NCBI RefSeq assembly: GCF_032854445.1
Contig: NC_088301.1
Location: 34,089,187 to 34,153,186, forward strand
Reading direction: 5' to 3'
DNA length: 64,000 nt
DNA from: Liolophura sinensis
Taxonomy: Eukaryota > Mollusca > Polyplacophora > Chitonida > Chitonidae
The stretch's first letter is position 1; each line of letters opens with the position of its first letter. Below the pieces are notes generated by a model that did not search any database, was not told the origin of the DNA, and saw nothing but the letters and a program-made list of their open reading frames with translations. Of this stretch, positions 27,101 to 42,230 are shown in pieces. The position numbers and the translations under genes are program-made.

Positions 27101-28322
27101 TACTACTGAAGTCAGACATGTAAACCGTTACTATACTTAGCACAACGGCGTGTGACTATCATAATAAACCATCCTCTGAAGTTAGAAGTTTGTTTCAGTG
27201 TTTTTACAAGAGCAATTAGAGTGGGAAGCGGCAGAGAATCACCTGCACATCACTAAGGTTTAGTGGAAACTGGAACACTGAACTTAGTTACAGCGCAGCT
27301 AACTTGAAACTTGAGCGGTTGGCAACAGCTGTTTTGGGTGTTGTATGACGTATAGCACAAGAACAAGAGAGAACTTGGATTATTCATTAGTACAGAGGTA
27401 TCGTTTATTGCCATTTTGGCTTAATAGTAACCTTGACCATATTGACGCATTTTTGAGACGTTTACTTTGAAAAACCAGGCCGTGTCTACTGGACAATCTT
27501 GAAACAATAAATCTTCAGATTCGGTTATTTTCGTCCAGTAATGAAGAATGCACTTGTACCGAACGATAAACACAAGGGAAGATAGGGGTCTCTATTTTTG
27601 TTTACGTTGTCCTGAAAGGTTTGTTGTCAGAGGGCACTGGCTTGTCGGCTTAATTAACCTGGCAGACATTTTTCCAGGGTCCCTTTTAGAACTCTTGTCT
27701 TTTGCAGCTTTCATCATTCTTTCACTTCGAATTAGCAACACACGTGTGTACTTCTTCTTCAAGAGACAACATGTTACCTCTCAAGAAGAATGCACGGCTG
27801 CTACATGTAATGGGTTAATATTATTAAAATAGCTGATGTGCATGTATGGAAAAGTCCTTCAGTTAGTCCTTCAGAACGGGTTTGTTTATTATCTTCTTTA
27901 TACTTGACACTAGTTGTTCTTCCGGTTCCTCTTCCTTTCCAGCGATAGACGACTTTCCATTTGATGTGTAGCACTAAAAATATTTAGAGGCCCGAAAAAT
28001 TTAGCACACCTTGCCAAGAACTTTGGCAAATATCCTGACAAAGCAAAACAGAAGGCTTCCAAGCAGTTGGCTGCAAGATTTGAACACTATGCCTCATGAC
28101 AGAAGGGCTATTTAAGGGTTATTAAAGTTGATATGACTTATTTCTTTGTATGTTAAATGCGATGAACAAAGCGTCCTGAACAAATCTTGGCCAGTGACGT
28201 CTAATTAATTTTTATGTAAGTCAGCTTAAGTCATTGTGATAGGGTGTAAGAGGCGTACATGTTGCTAATTTTAAAGCATATGCTTGAAAATTGTAAACTT
28301 ACAAGAGAACGGATTTCATCGG

Positions 28323-28389
<67 letters not shown>

Positions 28390-31300
28390 AATGCATGTCA
28401 CTATCATTTGGCTTTTCTATCACTATAAAGTGACTAACATGTGCAAGAAACTGTGAGATTAGCCTTTCTGGGTTTTTATTGTTGATATATTTAACGCAGG
28501 GTAGACAGTCATGACGTGCAGAAATCACTAGAGTTCATAATACTCACATGTGGACTTTGCCAACGATGTATAGGATGCCATCTACCCTCAATGTGTTTCT
28601 CACATCTCCAAAAAATTCAAGTATTCTACATTCACAGTTTGCTACGGTGTTGGTACGATTATGACTTCAATTAAGTATTTGTGATGATTTCGTGCGTAAC
28701 GTATTTGGTGTGTAGGAAGTATGTAAAATGAGGAGCTGTAATACTGAAATAGCCACTGTGGATACTGAATGTGTCAAATGTGTCCTTGTGGAGAATAACT
28801 ATGTTAACGGAAAACCATTTTTAACGGACCAGCGGGTGGATGTTTGGGTTTTATATATGATGTATATGTCATGATTGCCTTCGACCAAAACCGAGAAATG
28901 TTTTAGTGGTATGCGTATAACTTATCCTAGGGAAAATTACACATGACATTTATAGCCTTAGTAGTCTGGACATCTTGAACATATAATACCTGTAATCATG
29001 ACATTTTCTGGAGGTAGCCAGGTTTTCTGATAAATAATGGACGTGTAGCCTGGCATTATGACAACCGTGTTGCCCAAAACAAGATAACTGTCTCTCGTAG
29101 CATGAGCTGAATACATTATATCGTATAACAGACTTCCTTGCATTTTATTGATTATTGCATATTTTAAAGACAGTATACAGATCTAACCTTTCTTACAACA
29201 TGTTTCGATTTCATACAGCTGGGGCATCATTGTTAACCAATATTTACAAAAATAAAAAATCGACATATTATCATTTTTTACTTTGAATGAAAAAGACGTG
29301 TATTTAAACGAGGCATTGCATAGGACCAATAATAAATATTGATTCGGTATGGTCATTATGCTCATCATTACTACGTTTGATCATTAAGTATTGGACAATT
29401 ATCCCGTCAACGTATATTACACTTGATGTCTGAGTGATTTAGCAATTTGTTAATTATTAAGTCATTCTCATTCAGTAGTCATTCTATATGCATTTGACTA
29501 ATTTGAACATTCTTTCTTTTGATTTTAGAGAGTTTCGGTTATAGTATCAATCCTGACCCTCACCGTTATATCTGTGGAGAGATATTATGCCATCTGTCAC
29601 CCATTCAGCGTCAACACGACACCAACCAGGGTGGTTCTCATTATAGTTGCGATCTGGGCCTTGGCCATTGGCTTCGCCTCTCCGGAGCTGGTCTTCTTGG
29701 GAATTTCCAGTTCCATCTGTGGTCACGAAGATCATGGTTATATGCACCTCTATTTTCACATTTTCGTGATTGCCTTTTACGTCCTGCCGTTTCTAATATT
29801 GACGGCAGCTTATATAAAGATAGCCATGTCTTTATGGGTTTCGCACGTTGATGAGTTCTCAGCCACGGGTAAGTGCGTTTAACTATTTCAATAAATGACA
29901 TCAGTTAATTATTTGTTCAGTTATGGGTACAAAAAATATTACCGAATTTACTCTACTGGGTTATCTTAAAACTTTAATAGCTTATAAACATTTAACAACT
30001 TATAAAGAAGCAAAAATTGTTTGGCGATTACTGAAACGTTTCCATAGTCATGCTGTCAGAAACAAGACGGGTTTTTACACAGAACTGTTATTGTGAAGGC
30101 GTTTTAATAATGTGATTTCACACATACTTTTCTAAAAACTGGGGCGAGGCAGCATTCCCAGGATGCTGCTGCTACGGCACTGATTCCATTGGCTAGTGGT
30201 GAGTGCTGTTTTATGGAGTGAACTACTGTCTTTGGAGAAGCACCTGATGCCAATATATTCAGAATTAGGTGGATCTCAATTTTTGTGTCATTTACCAAAT
30301 GAATTCCCCCACGAGTTCTGTCAACCGCTTATTTCATTCAAAGCCTCGTGAACTGTATAAAAAACGGAGTGTCAAAATTTACCTGTCTGACGAGGACATG
30401 AGTGGACCAATACCTGATGTGACTGAGGGGCAATCTTCGTAACACGACATAATCTTCTTTTACTAAGTGAATTTTGTAAAGAAACATATTGACGTTAGGA
30501 AAATATAGCTGTATAAATGTGAATATAAAATAAATTCAGTTCACGATCTGTCATAATCGTAAAAACGATTCGCATGATAAATACTTGTATCTGGCTCAGG
30601 TGCATATTATAATTTGCATTTAAACTTAATCGTCATGTGACTTTCTTACTTAATTTTACTTTACCTTGGTATAACGGAGATGTAAGTTACTACTATTTAA
30701 GCATTTACTTATATATTGTATGCAGGCAAAAAAAAAAAACAACAGAATTCTGCTGGAGGATTTGTGTCACCGATTCCCGGTCCGTTTGCACTGTTTTCAT
30801 GTGATTGTTTATTAAATGTGAATACTACATAGCATTTATAGAAATTCTAGACCAGTCACGTCTCCTAAATTGTACTTGACATCACTGCAAGCTTTTGCAT
30901 AATTCTGGTGAAGGTACTGTGCTTGGGGTTATATAAGTTGCTACTGTTTAAGCATTTACATGAAAAGTTAGAATAAAACCTTACCTGAGGTAAACTGACA
31001 AGCGACTGTATTTCATCGATTAGATGTACGCGTGACCAATCGCCAACTATCACACCTTCGTTGCTGCTCTGATTTTATTCTGCGTTCTGCAGACTTGACA
31101 TTGATAAAGTGTTCATCTAATTTTCAATAGTATTTTTAACTTCAATTATAGTATTAATATATACTTTGAAAATTTTCATCTTCCACACCATCCACTGTTG
31201 AAATGTAGGGTAAAACCTGTACTGGGCCAATTAACAACGCGTTTTCCAGTCAGCTCCCCCGGGAATTCCTCCCCAGGATGTTGTGAGCACATTCTAGTGT

Positions 31301-34300
31301 CAATTGTTGAAGCAGATTTGCTTGAGGTATTATGTGTCTCAAATAATCATAAACTAATGCAGCGTAAAATCAGAATACCATCGATATTATTCTAGTTGGA
31401 GTCAAAAGATAACCAATGCAAGCGAGAAATGTCGAATTCTCTGTTCATATAACAATATTCATGGTGTTCCAACTCAATCATGCCAAAATGTATTTCAAAC
31501 TTATAACCAAAATTTTGTCTAAAAGGGTATGTAAAATAGCTTTGGGTTACAGGCGAATGTTCTCAACCGTGAAAGAGCCAAAACATGTAAAAGACAAATA
31601 TTACAAAGTGTGAAATGCCTCATTTAGATGGGAAGAAAACGCAGAAAAATCTCATTTATATTATGTAAATAACCTTATCTTCTTTTAAACGTGTGACATG
31701 AAACATTGAAAATATATTAAGCATTTCCTTTCGAGTAAAAACATAAGACTTACAACGTATATATTAAAACAGAACAGCGAGGACAGTATGATAGTTGACA
31801 AATGGCCATAGGTAAAAGGTGAAATACGGCATCTTATCAATTTATCTCACGTAGGGATTTACTATAAAAGTTCATGTGAATGTAACTTATACACCCTCTA
31901 GCACCGTGGCTGAAGCTAAATTATGTTAAAAAATGCAGTCATAATAACTGAAGTACGTCGAACCATAACCAATGGGAGAGTGAGTCGTGGTTAGAAGAGA
32001 TTACCTTTCAATCGATATTAAACCGCTTCGGTGGCTTAATGGTTAGAGCGTCCACCTGGAAGTCGGAAGACCTGGGATCAAACCCGTGTCTTCTCATACC
32101 AAAGGCACTGAGAGATTAGAGGAAGGAAACAGGACTGGTTGGTCCGATGTCAGTATAATGTGCCTGGGGTCTTCAGGATAATACATCAGTGGTCGCAGCA
32201 CTTTTGGGTTATGAACTCGCCCTACCACAAAAAGACACAGTATATGTTCAAACACCTAACGATTCCTCATCGTTATGAGACTAAAAAGTACGACGTAAAA
32301 ACTCAAGCATACATCGACTCAGTCAATGGCTAACACACGTGGTCCGGCTCCAAACCAAATCTTCAACAATTCTTCTATCTCCGCTCTCTGTATGTAAGTG
32401 TAACCACTGTTTTTTTGGCTCTTTGAAGGTAGTCGTTCCAGATCTGGCTCTCAAGGAGCTGTCTCACAGCTAATCCAGAGACGACGAGCCGCCAAGATGC
32501 TCATAGCTGTGGTCGTCTGTTTTTTTCTATGCTACTTTATGCATAACATAATAGTTATGCTTATGTAAGTATTAGAAAAAATGCTTTTCACTTCATCATA
32601 GTTCGTGGGTTTCTATTTAAGGGTAATTTTTGAAAGGTGCTCCATCATTTATTTAAGAAATCACAGTCTTATTGAGTATTTGACGTTTAAGAACTTTAAG
32701 TGTCGTCATGGTAAACACCTTGGATTATTGTTTAATTAATATCCTATTACTAGCCTACGCCTGTACCTGTGTCTGTGTTTGATCCGACATTAAGTCACGT
32801 TTGCCAGGAAATTTATTTTAAAACATAGCTCTATAAACAGAAAAGAGCTCTCTCCGGTAGATTTGAGCCGAAGAGCAATGCACCAGACCGTGTCTGGAGT
32901 GTATCCCAACCTAGAAAACAACAACAAATTTATAATTGCTCTAAATTAACAACTGTCAGCTTCAAATTGCCACACTTGGTAAAATTTTAGACGAAGGCAG
33001 TACTCTGGTTTTTACTCTCTGTGCTGTGGGCAGATATTTTATTTCTGCATAAAGCAGGATTCTGCTTGTGGACTAAGCATTCCTGAGGCCTGGCCCCTTA
33101 GCACTGTTTTAATGTGAATCACACTGAATGTTAAATGTGATGACAACACAGCATTTTGAGTAATCTAGACCAGTGACGTCTAATAAATTGCATTTAACAT
33201 CACTGCATGCTTTTTTAACCTAATTCTTCTTTAGCCATGGTGCTAGGGGGCGTGTGAATTGCTACTATTTATGCATTTACGTGAACAGTTAGAATAAAAC
33301 ACTAACTGAGGTGAACCAACAAGAGGCCGTATTTCACCGGTTACGTTTGACCATTTGCTAGCTATCACACTGTTGTTCCTGCTCTGGCTTTACCTTATGT
33401 ACTGTGCGCTTTTAACTATATTGTATTCTGCATAAAATAGAATTCTATTGGCGGACTAAGCATCCCCAAGGCCTGGTCCTTTTGCACTTTTCAAATGTGA
33501 TCGTATGTTAATTGTGGTGACAACGCAGCATTTTGAGTAATACTATACCAGTGACGTCTAATGAATTGCATTTAACATCACTGCGTGTTTATTAACCTTA
33601 TGCTGCTTAAGCCATGGTGCTAGTGTATGTGTTTGATGGTTGGAAGGAACTAACACCAACTCCAGGACATGTAGGAACTCTGCAAGTAGGAGTTTATTCC
33701 TATTAGTTACAGCGTTAGACGAAATCACCGTACAACATTTGAGTCGGTCCTTGCGTGTGGCAGTACAAAATATATATGATGTTACAGCTATACTTCCATA
33801 TTTTACAACTTGACTTAAATGTATTAACAATACGGCACCGTTGATCTTCCATAGTCATGTCGCTGTATTTTATGTAATGACATTATGGTTATATCGATCT
33901 TCCATACAGAAACGGTATAATTCCATGAATACACTTATCTTTTATGTTTATAATATCAAATGGTAACTCACCACACGAACTTACAGGCTAGTATATTTAA
34001 ATTCGTTAAACAGTATCTAAGAACTCTGGACATAAACGGGCTACCATACATTTAAACATGCACAACTGCATGGTTAGGATAGATGAAAATATCGAATTTA
34101 AACTATTAACAGAAGTTTAACTCTTCATTTCTGTCTGCTATCTGCAGGAAACCATTAATTTTATTATAAAATCATCTTTTAAGTGACCACAACATGCAAA
34201 AAGCTAATAACAACAAGCGATGAGCGCTCGATAGCACACTGGTGCATGTGACGTACTCATCGTTTGCATAAACGCTAACTTTAATTAGAACTTTAACACT

Positions 34301-37300
34301 TCTTTGTGTGAGACACTAGCAAAGCTTGACATACAAAGGTAAACGGTGATCTCAGGGAGAAGACTACATGAAATTTACACGTGGACATACCTGCATAGGA
34401 GTTTATTCCTATCAGTTTAAGCGTTAGACGAAATCACCGTACAGGTCTCAGACCCCCATTAATTTTCCATAAGCGACAATGTTAACCTCTGTACCTCAGT
34501 CCCAAACATTAGCCAACAAGCTTTGGTGCATACCTGGCCCAGCGTGTGAGAAACAAGCCATAAAAATCTTGACATAGGTTGACCGTTCAAATCTGGACCT
34601 TTCCATGCCGGCAGCTGGGAGACGTGCCTAGCGACGCCAAGGGGACGTCACTCGCAGCCTCATCACTATCTCACACCTTGTGTCCTCTCGCCGAGAATTT
34701 AAAACTTTGATCAATAAATGTAAATTGCTACCATTTATGCATTTACATGAACAGTTAGAATATAACCCAGACTGAGGTAAATTTACAGTAGGCCGTATTT
34801 CACCGGTTACGTTTGACTATTTGCCAGCTATCACAGTGTTGTCGCGGCTCTGGTTTTACTTTCTGTGCTGTGCGTCTTTTATTATATACGTATTTTGTAA
34901 CATACGTGTATGTACATGGTAAAGCTTTAGTGTTTTTGAACTTTATGCTTCCACTATAGGTAAAAATCTAGAACCATTTTGACACAAATTTTATTGCCAT
35001 TCCTATTAATATAGATTTCCACAGCAACTGGTATAAATTGTAAGTTTTGTTTCAGTACTACCTATAATGAGACATCCCATTGTGTATGAATGCCATTCTC
35101 ATGATTTACTGAAAGGCTACTTATACACAAACATCAAGGACTTCTCCTTTACATTTAATGCATTGATACTTCACACATTAATCCAATTCCTGTCCAAAAA
35201 AGCTCATGAAAAGGCCGTTGCTTAGACAAACCCTAAAACCGCTTTGTTTATGCGAACGTTTATGCGTACCGCCAGCAGTTTCTCGCATATATCATTATAT
35301 AGAAAGGTTCCTTTCGGCAAAGCCATTACTGACTTCAAACTTTGAATTACAATCTCACACGCTATTTTTTTTTTTTAATAAAATGTTTGACCTATCTTAA
35401 GAAAAATGTCTCAAAATTTCAAAGGGCAGTGCCCTAAGCAAGTATGGTATGAAGTTTTGACTTCATAAGAAATGGTTTCATGGCATCGACCTTTTTTTTA
35501 CATTTTCTTTATAGAATATAACCAGACCTCTAAACAAAATAATCAGTGTACATCTTCTATTCCCAATTTCAAACAGTAACCGTGTAGTCTCCAGTTTATT
35601 ACTCACAATTCCAGGATGTAACTGAAAAGGAATGTCAACTTTAATTGTAATTAAACGTCAGGTTCTTTAAATGCACGTATGTGTGGTATCTGGAAACTAA
35701 AGACGAAACAACCAACTTGAGCCACATCTTTTGACCTGTATAACAAAAGACTTATGGCATACAGAGAAAATCCAATACAATGACAACAGTGTGATACTTG
35801 GTTGAGGATTAGAAGTTGAAATCGTCTAAAACGCTTAGGCCTCCTTAAATTTAACGCCTGGAGCTATTTGAATATTTGTCGCATTATCCTGTCTTCATAT
35901 ACGGTGGCAGATGTTCAGTAGAGTGGCTCTCCAGCGCGTGCTTATTTCCTAACATTATTTCCTCTGGTGTAACGATTACTAGATTCTCCAAGGCTACAGT
36001 CTGATGCATTTCTTTCCCCACATAGCAACTTCAACACTTCAGTACCCAGTCTTTTGGAACGCAAATCGACGTTTCAAATCGAAAACCTTTAGAGCTAGCT
36101 GTTAATGCCACCCCAGCTCATATATCAACCACTTAAAAACAGTCTCTTGCTCCTGTTAGGCCAGAGGCCAATGTTGGGGGCAATGAAATGTTGATCAGCT
36201 TCGAATCTCTGAATCGTTAAGTCGATATTGGAGTATTAAAAAAGCAGGCTCAAATGGCAACCTTTAAACTCAAACTGAAAAATATTGAATCTGGAATACA
36301 TATAATTGGCTTTGCCCATAAATAATCCTTGCCTGTGTAACAAATAAAAACTTTGTCAGTGAACATACACAAAATCCCGTCCCGTCCAGTAACATGTTCA
36401 TTAATATGGAAAGGTGATATCACTATGAACAATGACAAGTTTATTCAATGAAAACAAGCCTCAAGTAAGAAGATATGTTTTAACGAGTGAACTGCCCAAC
36501 ATATACTTCACGACGGATTGCCTTAGCCTTGCTAGACACCTTCATGGATAACCTGGCCTGAAAGAATTGACGGCTTGTTATTTGACAAAGCAAAGACTCG
36601 ACAACAAATGGACTCGTTTAACGTTTCAAAATCACTGACTGATCTAGGTGATTATCGATACTTTAAAACACCATCATAGATTAATTTAAAACAGTGAAGG
36701 AAGCAAGATGAGAAAAGAATTAGAGAAAATATATTTATCCACAAACTTCTTATATTTCACCAGCGAAGACATCCTTGCTTTTGAACCATTTTGACAAGAT
36801 AAACGAACCATTACGTCATAAGAAAAAGAACCAGAAAAACAACAGCTAACTGACCGAAAATAAGACAATAACATAGCAACCAAAAGTAGATCTTTTGGCG
36901 AATAATACACGAGACAGTTACTGTTACAGTTGTCGTTTTGTAAAGTATGTTTATTGTCGTGTATTTTATAAGGAACTGGAAAAATCGTTGTGCAACAAGA
37001 AAGTAAATTTCGAAGGAATTTCCACAGTGTATCAATCAAGAAGAATATATTTCAGATCAAAACAAACAAAGAATGTTGAAATATTTTGCTTAGTTAAAAA
37101 TTTCTAACAAACCGCTTAACTTATATTTATTTCCTAAAGCAGTACCTTATTACCAGAAGTTCCAATGACAACCCAATTGTAAGACGATGAAGTTGACATC
37201 CTACTCTAGGAATTCATTTGTCGCAAAACTAATTTTGTGCTAGGTTCGTCCGATGCCTGTACAAAATGGTCTTCTGGCGTTTTCATTAAATTCGGCTTAA

Positions 37301-40300
37301 AACCTTATCATGTCAGTGAAAGTTATCAGATGAAGTGAAACGCTAATATTGAGAAAAGCCTTGGTTTGTGAAGATGGCTTCAGTAGTCCGACATTACCAC
37401 ACTGCGCCTTTGTTTCTAATCAGCTTACCTATCTCCACGGCATCTTTCTGCGAAATCGGTCATCTTATGACTAACGCCCTACTCAATTACAAACCGCAGG
37501 GAGCTTTCTATGGTATGGCTAATTGTCTACGCTTTAAGTATGGCAATCTAATGTGGAAAACATTATTATAGCCTAATTCGTCATGTAGTTGGACACATAT
37601 GAGGCCACTGTGTGCGCTAAAACGCCACTGAGACCATGCCTTCTACTAGCTTTGCTTACAACCTCACAACACGTTTACCGAGAATCGCCCATGTATATAT
37701 TGTTATCAAAGCATAAAGTTTGGTTAACGCGGGATTTTCGTTAATAACAAGTTATTTCTCGTGATTGTCCCAAAAGTACCAATATCTACCACCAAGCATT
37801 ACAAACAGTATTTAATTGCATTTTCATGATTATCACGTTTTCTTTTCTAATAAGCATTTTGCATGCAAAGTGTGAATAATCACACCGTGTCAACGTTCGT
37901 CGGCTAGTTTTAATACAATGCTAAAATATAATGCTAAAACATCTTCATATATTTTTATGTTTTTGTTCTGCCACAAAAATAAACTTAAGTTGTCAAACAG
38001 TGAGCAATTTGTTTCATAATTAAATATAGAAAACTAAAGCTAAGAATCAGAACAACAATTAATAGAGGAAACATGAACGTCCATTCTATCCCTTAAAAGA
38101 TATACATTATTTATTAAGACATCAAAATTGGCATCTAAGCAGACGCACGATTCATTTGCAGTTCTAAAATGTTAGCAATCGTATACTTTTTACGCTATTG
38201 TGCCTCAAAGAAAAGTTAATGCAGTATTTTAAAAAGGATTCGCAAACGCTTTTTGGCGCCGTGAGAGCCTGAGCGGACGAACCTCCTGATGTAGGATCGC
38301 AGCCTTGTCAGCTAAGCTTGAATTCGAATACATCCATTCCTTGGTCAAATGCTAGTTTTATGAGACAGTCCAGTGAGCGACACATGTACCCTGCTGAACT
38401 AGTCCTTCTGAAAACATGCCGATAACATCAGCATGCTCCGTGAATGGCAAAGATTCGCCCCAAAGCCATATCCACGATTCAGTCTGTCTGTTTACATGAC
38501 CCATGTGACACCCTCGATCGAGCATTGCTTCATAGCAAATCACCACTGCAACTGGATTACTCGATTGACTTAATCCATGGATTAACTAGTACACCTCAAG
38601 CTTCGACGCATCGATCAAATGCCACGACCTCCTGGCGAGGATCGCTGATGGCCAGTCAATCTCTGACAACCATCCTCCTACAAGATCACTAAACAGGGCA
38701 AGAAAACTTCTGGAGTTGTATCTAGGCTTAGAAGCTGGTTAAACACAGTCTGTCACAGAGATGACAAAAAGCTTAATTTCTGGGGCCTCAAAAAATCTCT
38801 CAAATGAAATTTCAAATTTCGTCTGAGGTCAAAAACGGCTTTAAGGAGTCGGTCCCTTGACTTTTATCATTATGATTTGACGCTGGTTAGCTTTTCAACG
38901 TATATTTGTTTGAGATGAAATGTTAGATCTATTAATTGTATTTGGTTGTTTTTGTGCTTTTATACACATATTACCATATTAAACAATAAGAGTAACAGAA
39001 CTCGCATGCCAATACAGGAGACTGAGAATGCAATTCTTAGCGAGGGGATTTTGTCATGTGGAAGCTTCATCAACCGTGTTTGTTCAGAGAAGAAAGAATA
39101 GGTTTGCAATGTTGTGTGTCATATTTACACTGTTGTCAAGCATGCAATAAAGGCAAGTGCCATAATTGTGACTACAAATATACAAAATGCATTAGAAACA
39201 ACGCTAAACAAGCCTAGATGTGCTGATATAAGCCAAGATTCGTCCCAATCTTTAACAACCCTCTTCATATTTACATGAATAGAGATAATGCTATTCAATG
39301 ACATAATTGTTTTCATATAGCCAGCTTTCCGTGTGTAGGCAAACACCCTTCAATACGCTTACATCTTTTCTTTTAACGTAATACCTTACATTGTTGACTT
39401 TGCAATGTTGTTTATTGTGCTGATTTTTCAGGTTACACTCGGATATTCTTCTGCTGAATAAAGATGTTATAGTGTCAATGATAACAACTGGGCACTTACT
39501 TGTATATGTTAATAGCGCTGCCAATCCCATCATCTATAACTTTATGAGTGGTAAGTTTTTAATAAAAAAAATATATATATTTCAAGTGGTTATAGTTTGG
39601 TATTGTTATGAGGCTCGCTTCATCAAGCTTCAAAAACGAATTTAAAATCGCTGCCAATCCCATCATCTATAACATTACGGGCGGTGAGTTTTTTTGATAA
39701 AAGATTTATTTTCCAAGTGCTTATAGTTTGGTATTGTTAGGAGACTCGCTTCATTAAGCTTTAAAATGGTCGTAAAATTATTTCCGAGCTGTATCCGAGC
39801 TGTAACTTTTCCTGTACCATACCATTTACCTCAGGATATACAAAACCGGATATTATTGTCCATCGTAAATCTTCACCTTCCCTTATGATCATTTTAATAT
39901 GTATAAATTACCCATATCTCAACTGCTAATTAGTTTCCTGCTATTTCTTGAGTGAAAGAATGAAGTTTAGGGACAGCCTTTGAGACCATTTGGTAACGTT
40001 TCTATCTTCTGGTTATGGGTATTAGGGCTGTAATTGTTCCTTCGTCTAAGCAATACAGCGTTATGCCAGTATGAACAGCGTGTGTAATAATAATAACAAA
40101 AACGTTCAATAAGAGGAACACTTCAAGTAATACACTAACATTGCCATACCCACGTTACCACCTGAAAGTTTTTATCTCAAGCAGGGCATAGTACTGTTAT
40201 GATTTACTCCGCACTAATATATCATTTTGTCCCGCAATGGATTCGCGGTGTTTTTTTTTTTGTTTGCTACGCCTTTGTGTCAGTCATCATTCCTCATGTA

Positions 40301-42015
40301 TATGCAAATAATTACAAAAATGTGTAACATGCATAATAAGCAATGACGCTAGTCATACTACTTTAGTGTTTTGCGTGCATCATTTACTTTTTGTTCGATA
40401 TTTACTGGAAGCTCAAGGTCAGATTACTATATACGAATCCTATATACTTCGTGGATGAAGGATACATGACGACCCCAGCAAGAACGAAACAACCAAGCAG
40501 CATAACATTCGTATAGACTAAATACATAGCTAGGCCTAGGGCTAGTATAATCTCCAGTTCAGCTCTTGGAGCCACTATATGCCAGCAGATGCCACATTTA
40601 CACGGTAGAAACCATGTGGTCATATTCAGATTAACGGTTTTACGCACATTTAGTACGGTAAACTTAAATCACACACGTGAATATATATGACCGTGTTCTC
40701 ATTTTAAATGTTGCATTTTATGTTTCAGAGAAATTCAGAGCGGGTTTTGTAAATGTATGTAGTTGCATCAGGCGATGCAAGACACCACCGACAGGTAGGC
40801 AATGTCTATAGCTCTACCTATATATTCATTCACATATATGATTGATTGATTGACTGATTGATCAGTCTTTAACGCTGTCCGCAAGAACTTTCACTTTCGT
40901 TACGGCGTTCAGGTTGGCGGAGGAAATCAGAGAGTCGGAACCGAACCTGTTGACTTTGAGCCGCAGCTGAAACAGTAAGGGTCGGATTCTAACACTCGAC
41001 CTCATTGGTCAAAGGCCTGATACAGCTAGACAGTTCTCTAACCCTCTCAGCATATACCATCATGGCAGACTGTTTATTACACCAATAATACAGGCCACGT
41101 GAATTTATTTTTCCTGTCTGCCTATTACTTCATTTTACCCCATTCCTTAAATACTGGTAAAACACCATTTAATGAGGATATGAAATGACCTTTTGCTTAA
41201 AGATATGTATAAATGAAGAATGAAATGCTCCATGTGTTGTATCGAAAATGCTTTTAAAACCTATTTGCATACTATAAAATGTGTTTATTTTGGCGAACAC
41301 TCTAACTACAGATGCGATCAGGCTATAATGTTGAATTAAGGCTCAATAAACTGTACCTGACGCTATCTTGGATATTTATCATTCGAAGTTGCAAAAGGTA
41401 AACATACATGTATTTACCGCACACTGAGCAACATAAAAAACTGTGTAATGATTGAGGCTATTAGTGGCTGTTTTCCTCTTCTATTGCAGAGCATACACAT
41501 TTATCTTCTTGGCAGTAAGTATACCGCTTGCTTTGGCAAATTATTTGACCTAACACAATCAAAATAATAACCCACTTAAGTATTGCTCCTGAACACAGTA
41601 ATCTTCTACAATTTTCTTTTGGATGGTTACGATATTTTATATGTGCAGAAATTCCCCTCTTGTTCCACTTGTGTACGAAGTGTATAAGAGTAGTACATGT
41701 CAACAGATACAGCATATATTCCAGAAACTGGAATATGTATGTGTATTGTTCCCTTATGCTTATGTTTTACTCTCTCAAGAAACTAGTTTTCCAGTAAATT
41801 CCATAAGGTTGGTTAACGTTTTTTTTTAGCATTCCCCCTGTTTGCACATCTAACACAAATACATGTACAACTATCACACTAACGTATCCACCAGTTTAAT
41901 TGTCACATATAAATACAAGTAAGTGGGTTCAGTGAAACACACTTGTATTTATTGATTTGCTTTGTTTTTAGGTTTTAACTTTTGGCTTGGCTCTTATTTA
42001 ATACAGCAGTAATAA

Positions 42016-42089
<74 letters not shown>

Positions 42090-42155
42090 CGTGTGTGTGT
42101 GTTTGCATTGTATACTTATGTTTGAAACTGGTTAACTGGTTATCCGGTTAACTGG

Positions 42156-42230
<75 letters not shown>

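Larger units (their letters stand above)
18147..29528 (+). other. GPCR intron 1 (11.4 kb)
   Basis: GT-AG intron, phase 0, interrupting TM3 just before the RVSVIVS segment. It contains one copy of the dispersed 383-bp family (20449-20575), a SINE fragment (26530-26706) and a TA microsatellite (28327-28386). The remaining open frames are short and resemble no known proteins. I see no nested gene. Confidence 0.7.
29869..32428 (+). other. GPCR intron 2 (2.56 kb)
   Basis: GT-AG intron, phase 1. It holds a copy of the dispersed 383-bp family (30740-31094) and a full-length SINE (32024-32335) that ends only about 90 bp before exon 3. Nothing else is recognisable. Confidence 0.75.
32565..39431 (+). 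other. GPCR intron 3 (6.9 kb)
   Basis: GT-AG intron, phase 2. It holds two tandem copies of the 383-bp family (33000-33632 and 34710-34890), the second split by an insertion (33633-34709). From 34890 to 39431 I see only short open frames and no recognisable element. Confidence 0.7.

Noticed and set aside
28327-28386. Open frames of alternating Y and I
   Set aside because: Translation of a TA microsatellite.
32024-32100. Possible tRNA gene
   Set aside because: A and B boxes are present, but a SINE body and tail follow and a related head occurs at 54446, so it is a retroposon.
39649-39710. Second TM7 exon as a genuine alternative exon
   Set aside because: No splice acceptor or polypyrimidine tract precedes it, and it lacks the upstream two thirds of exon 4.
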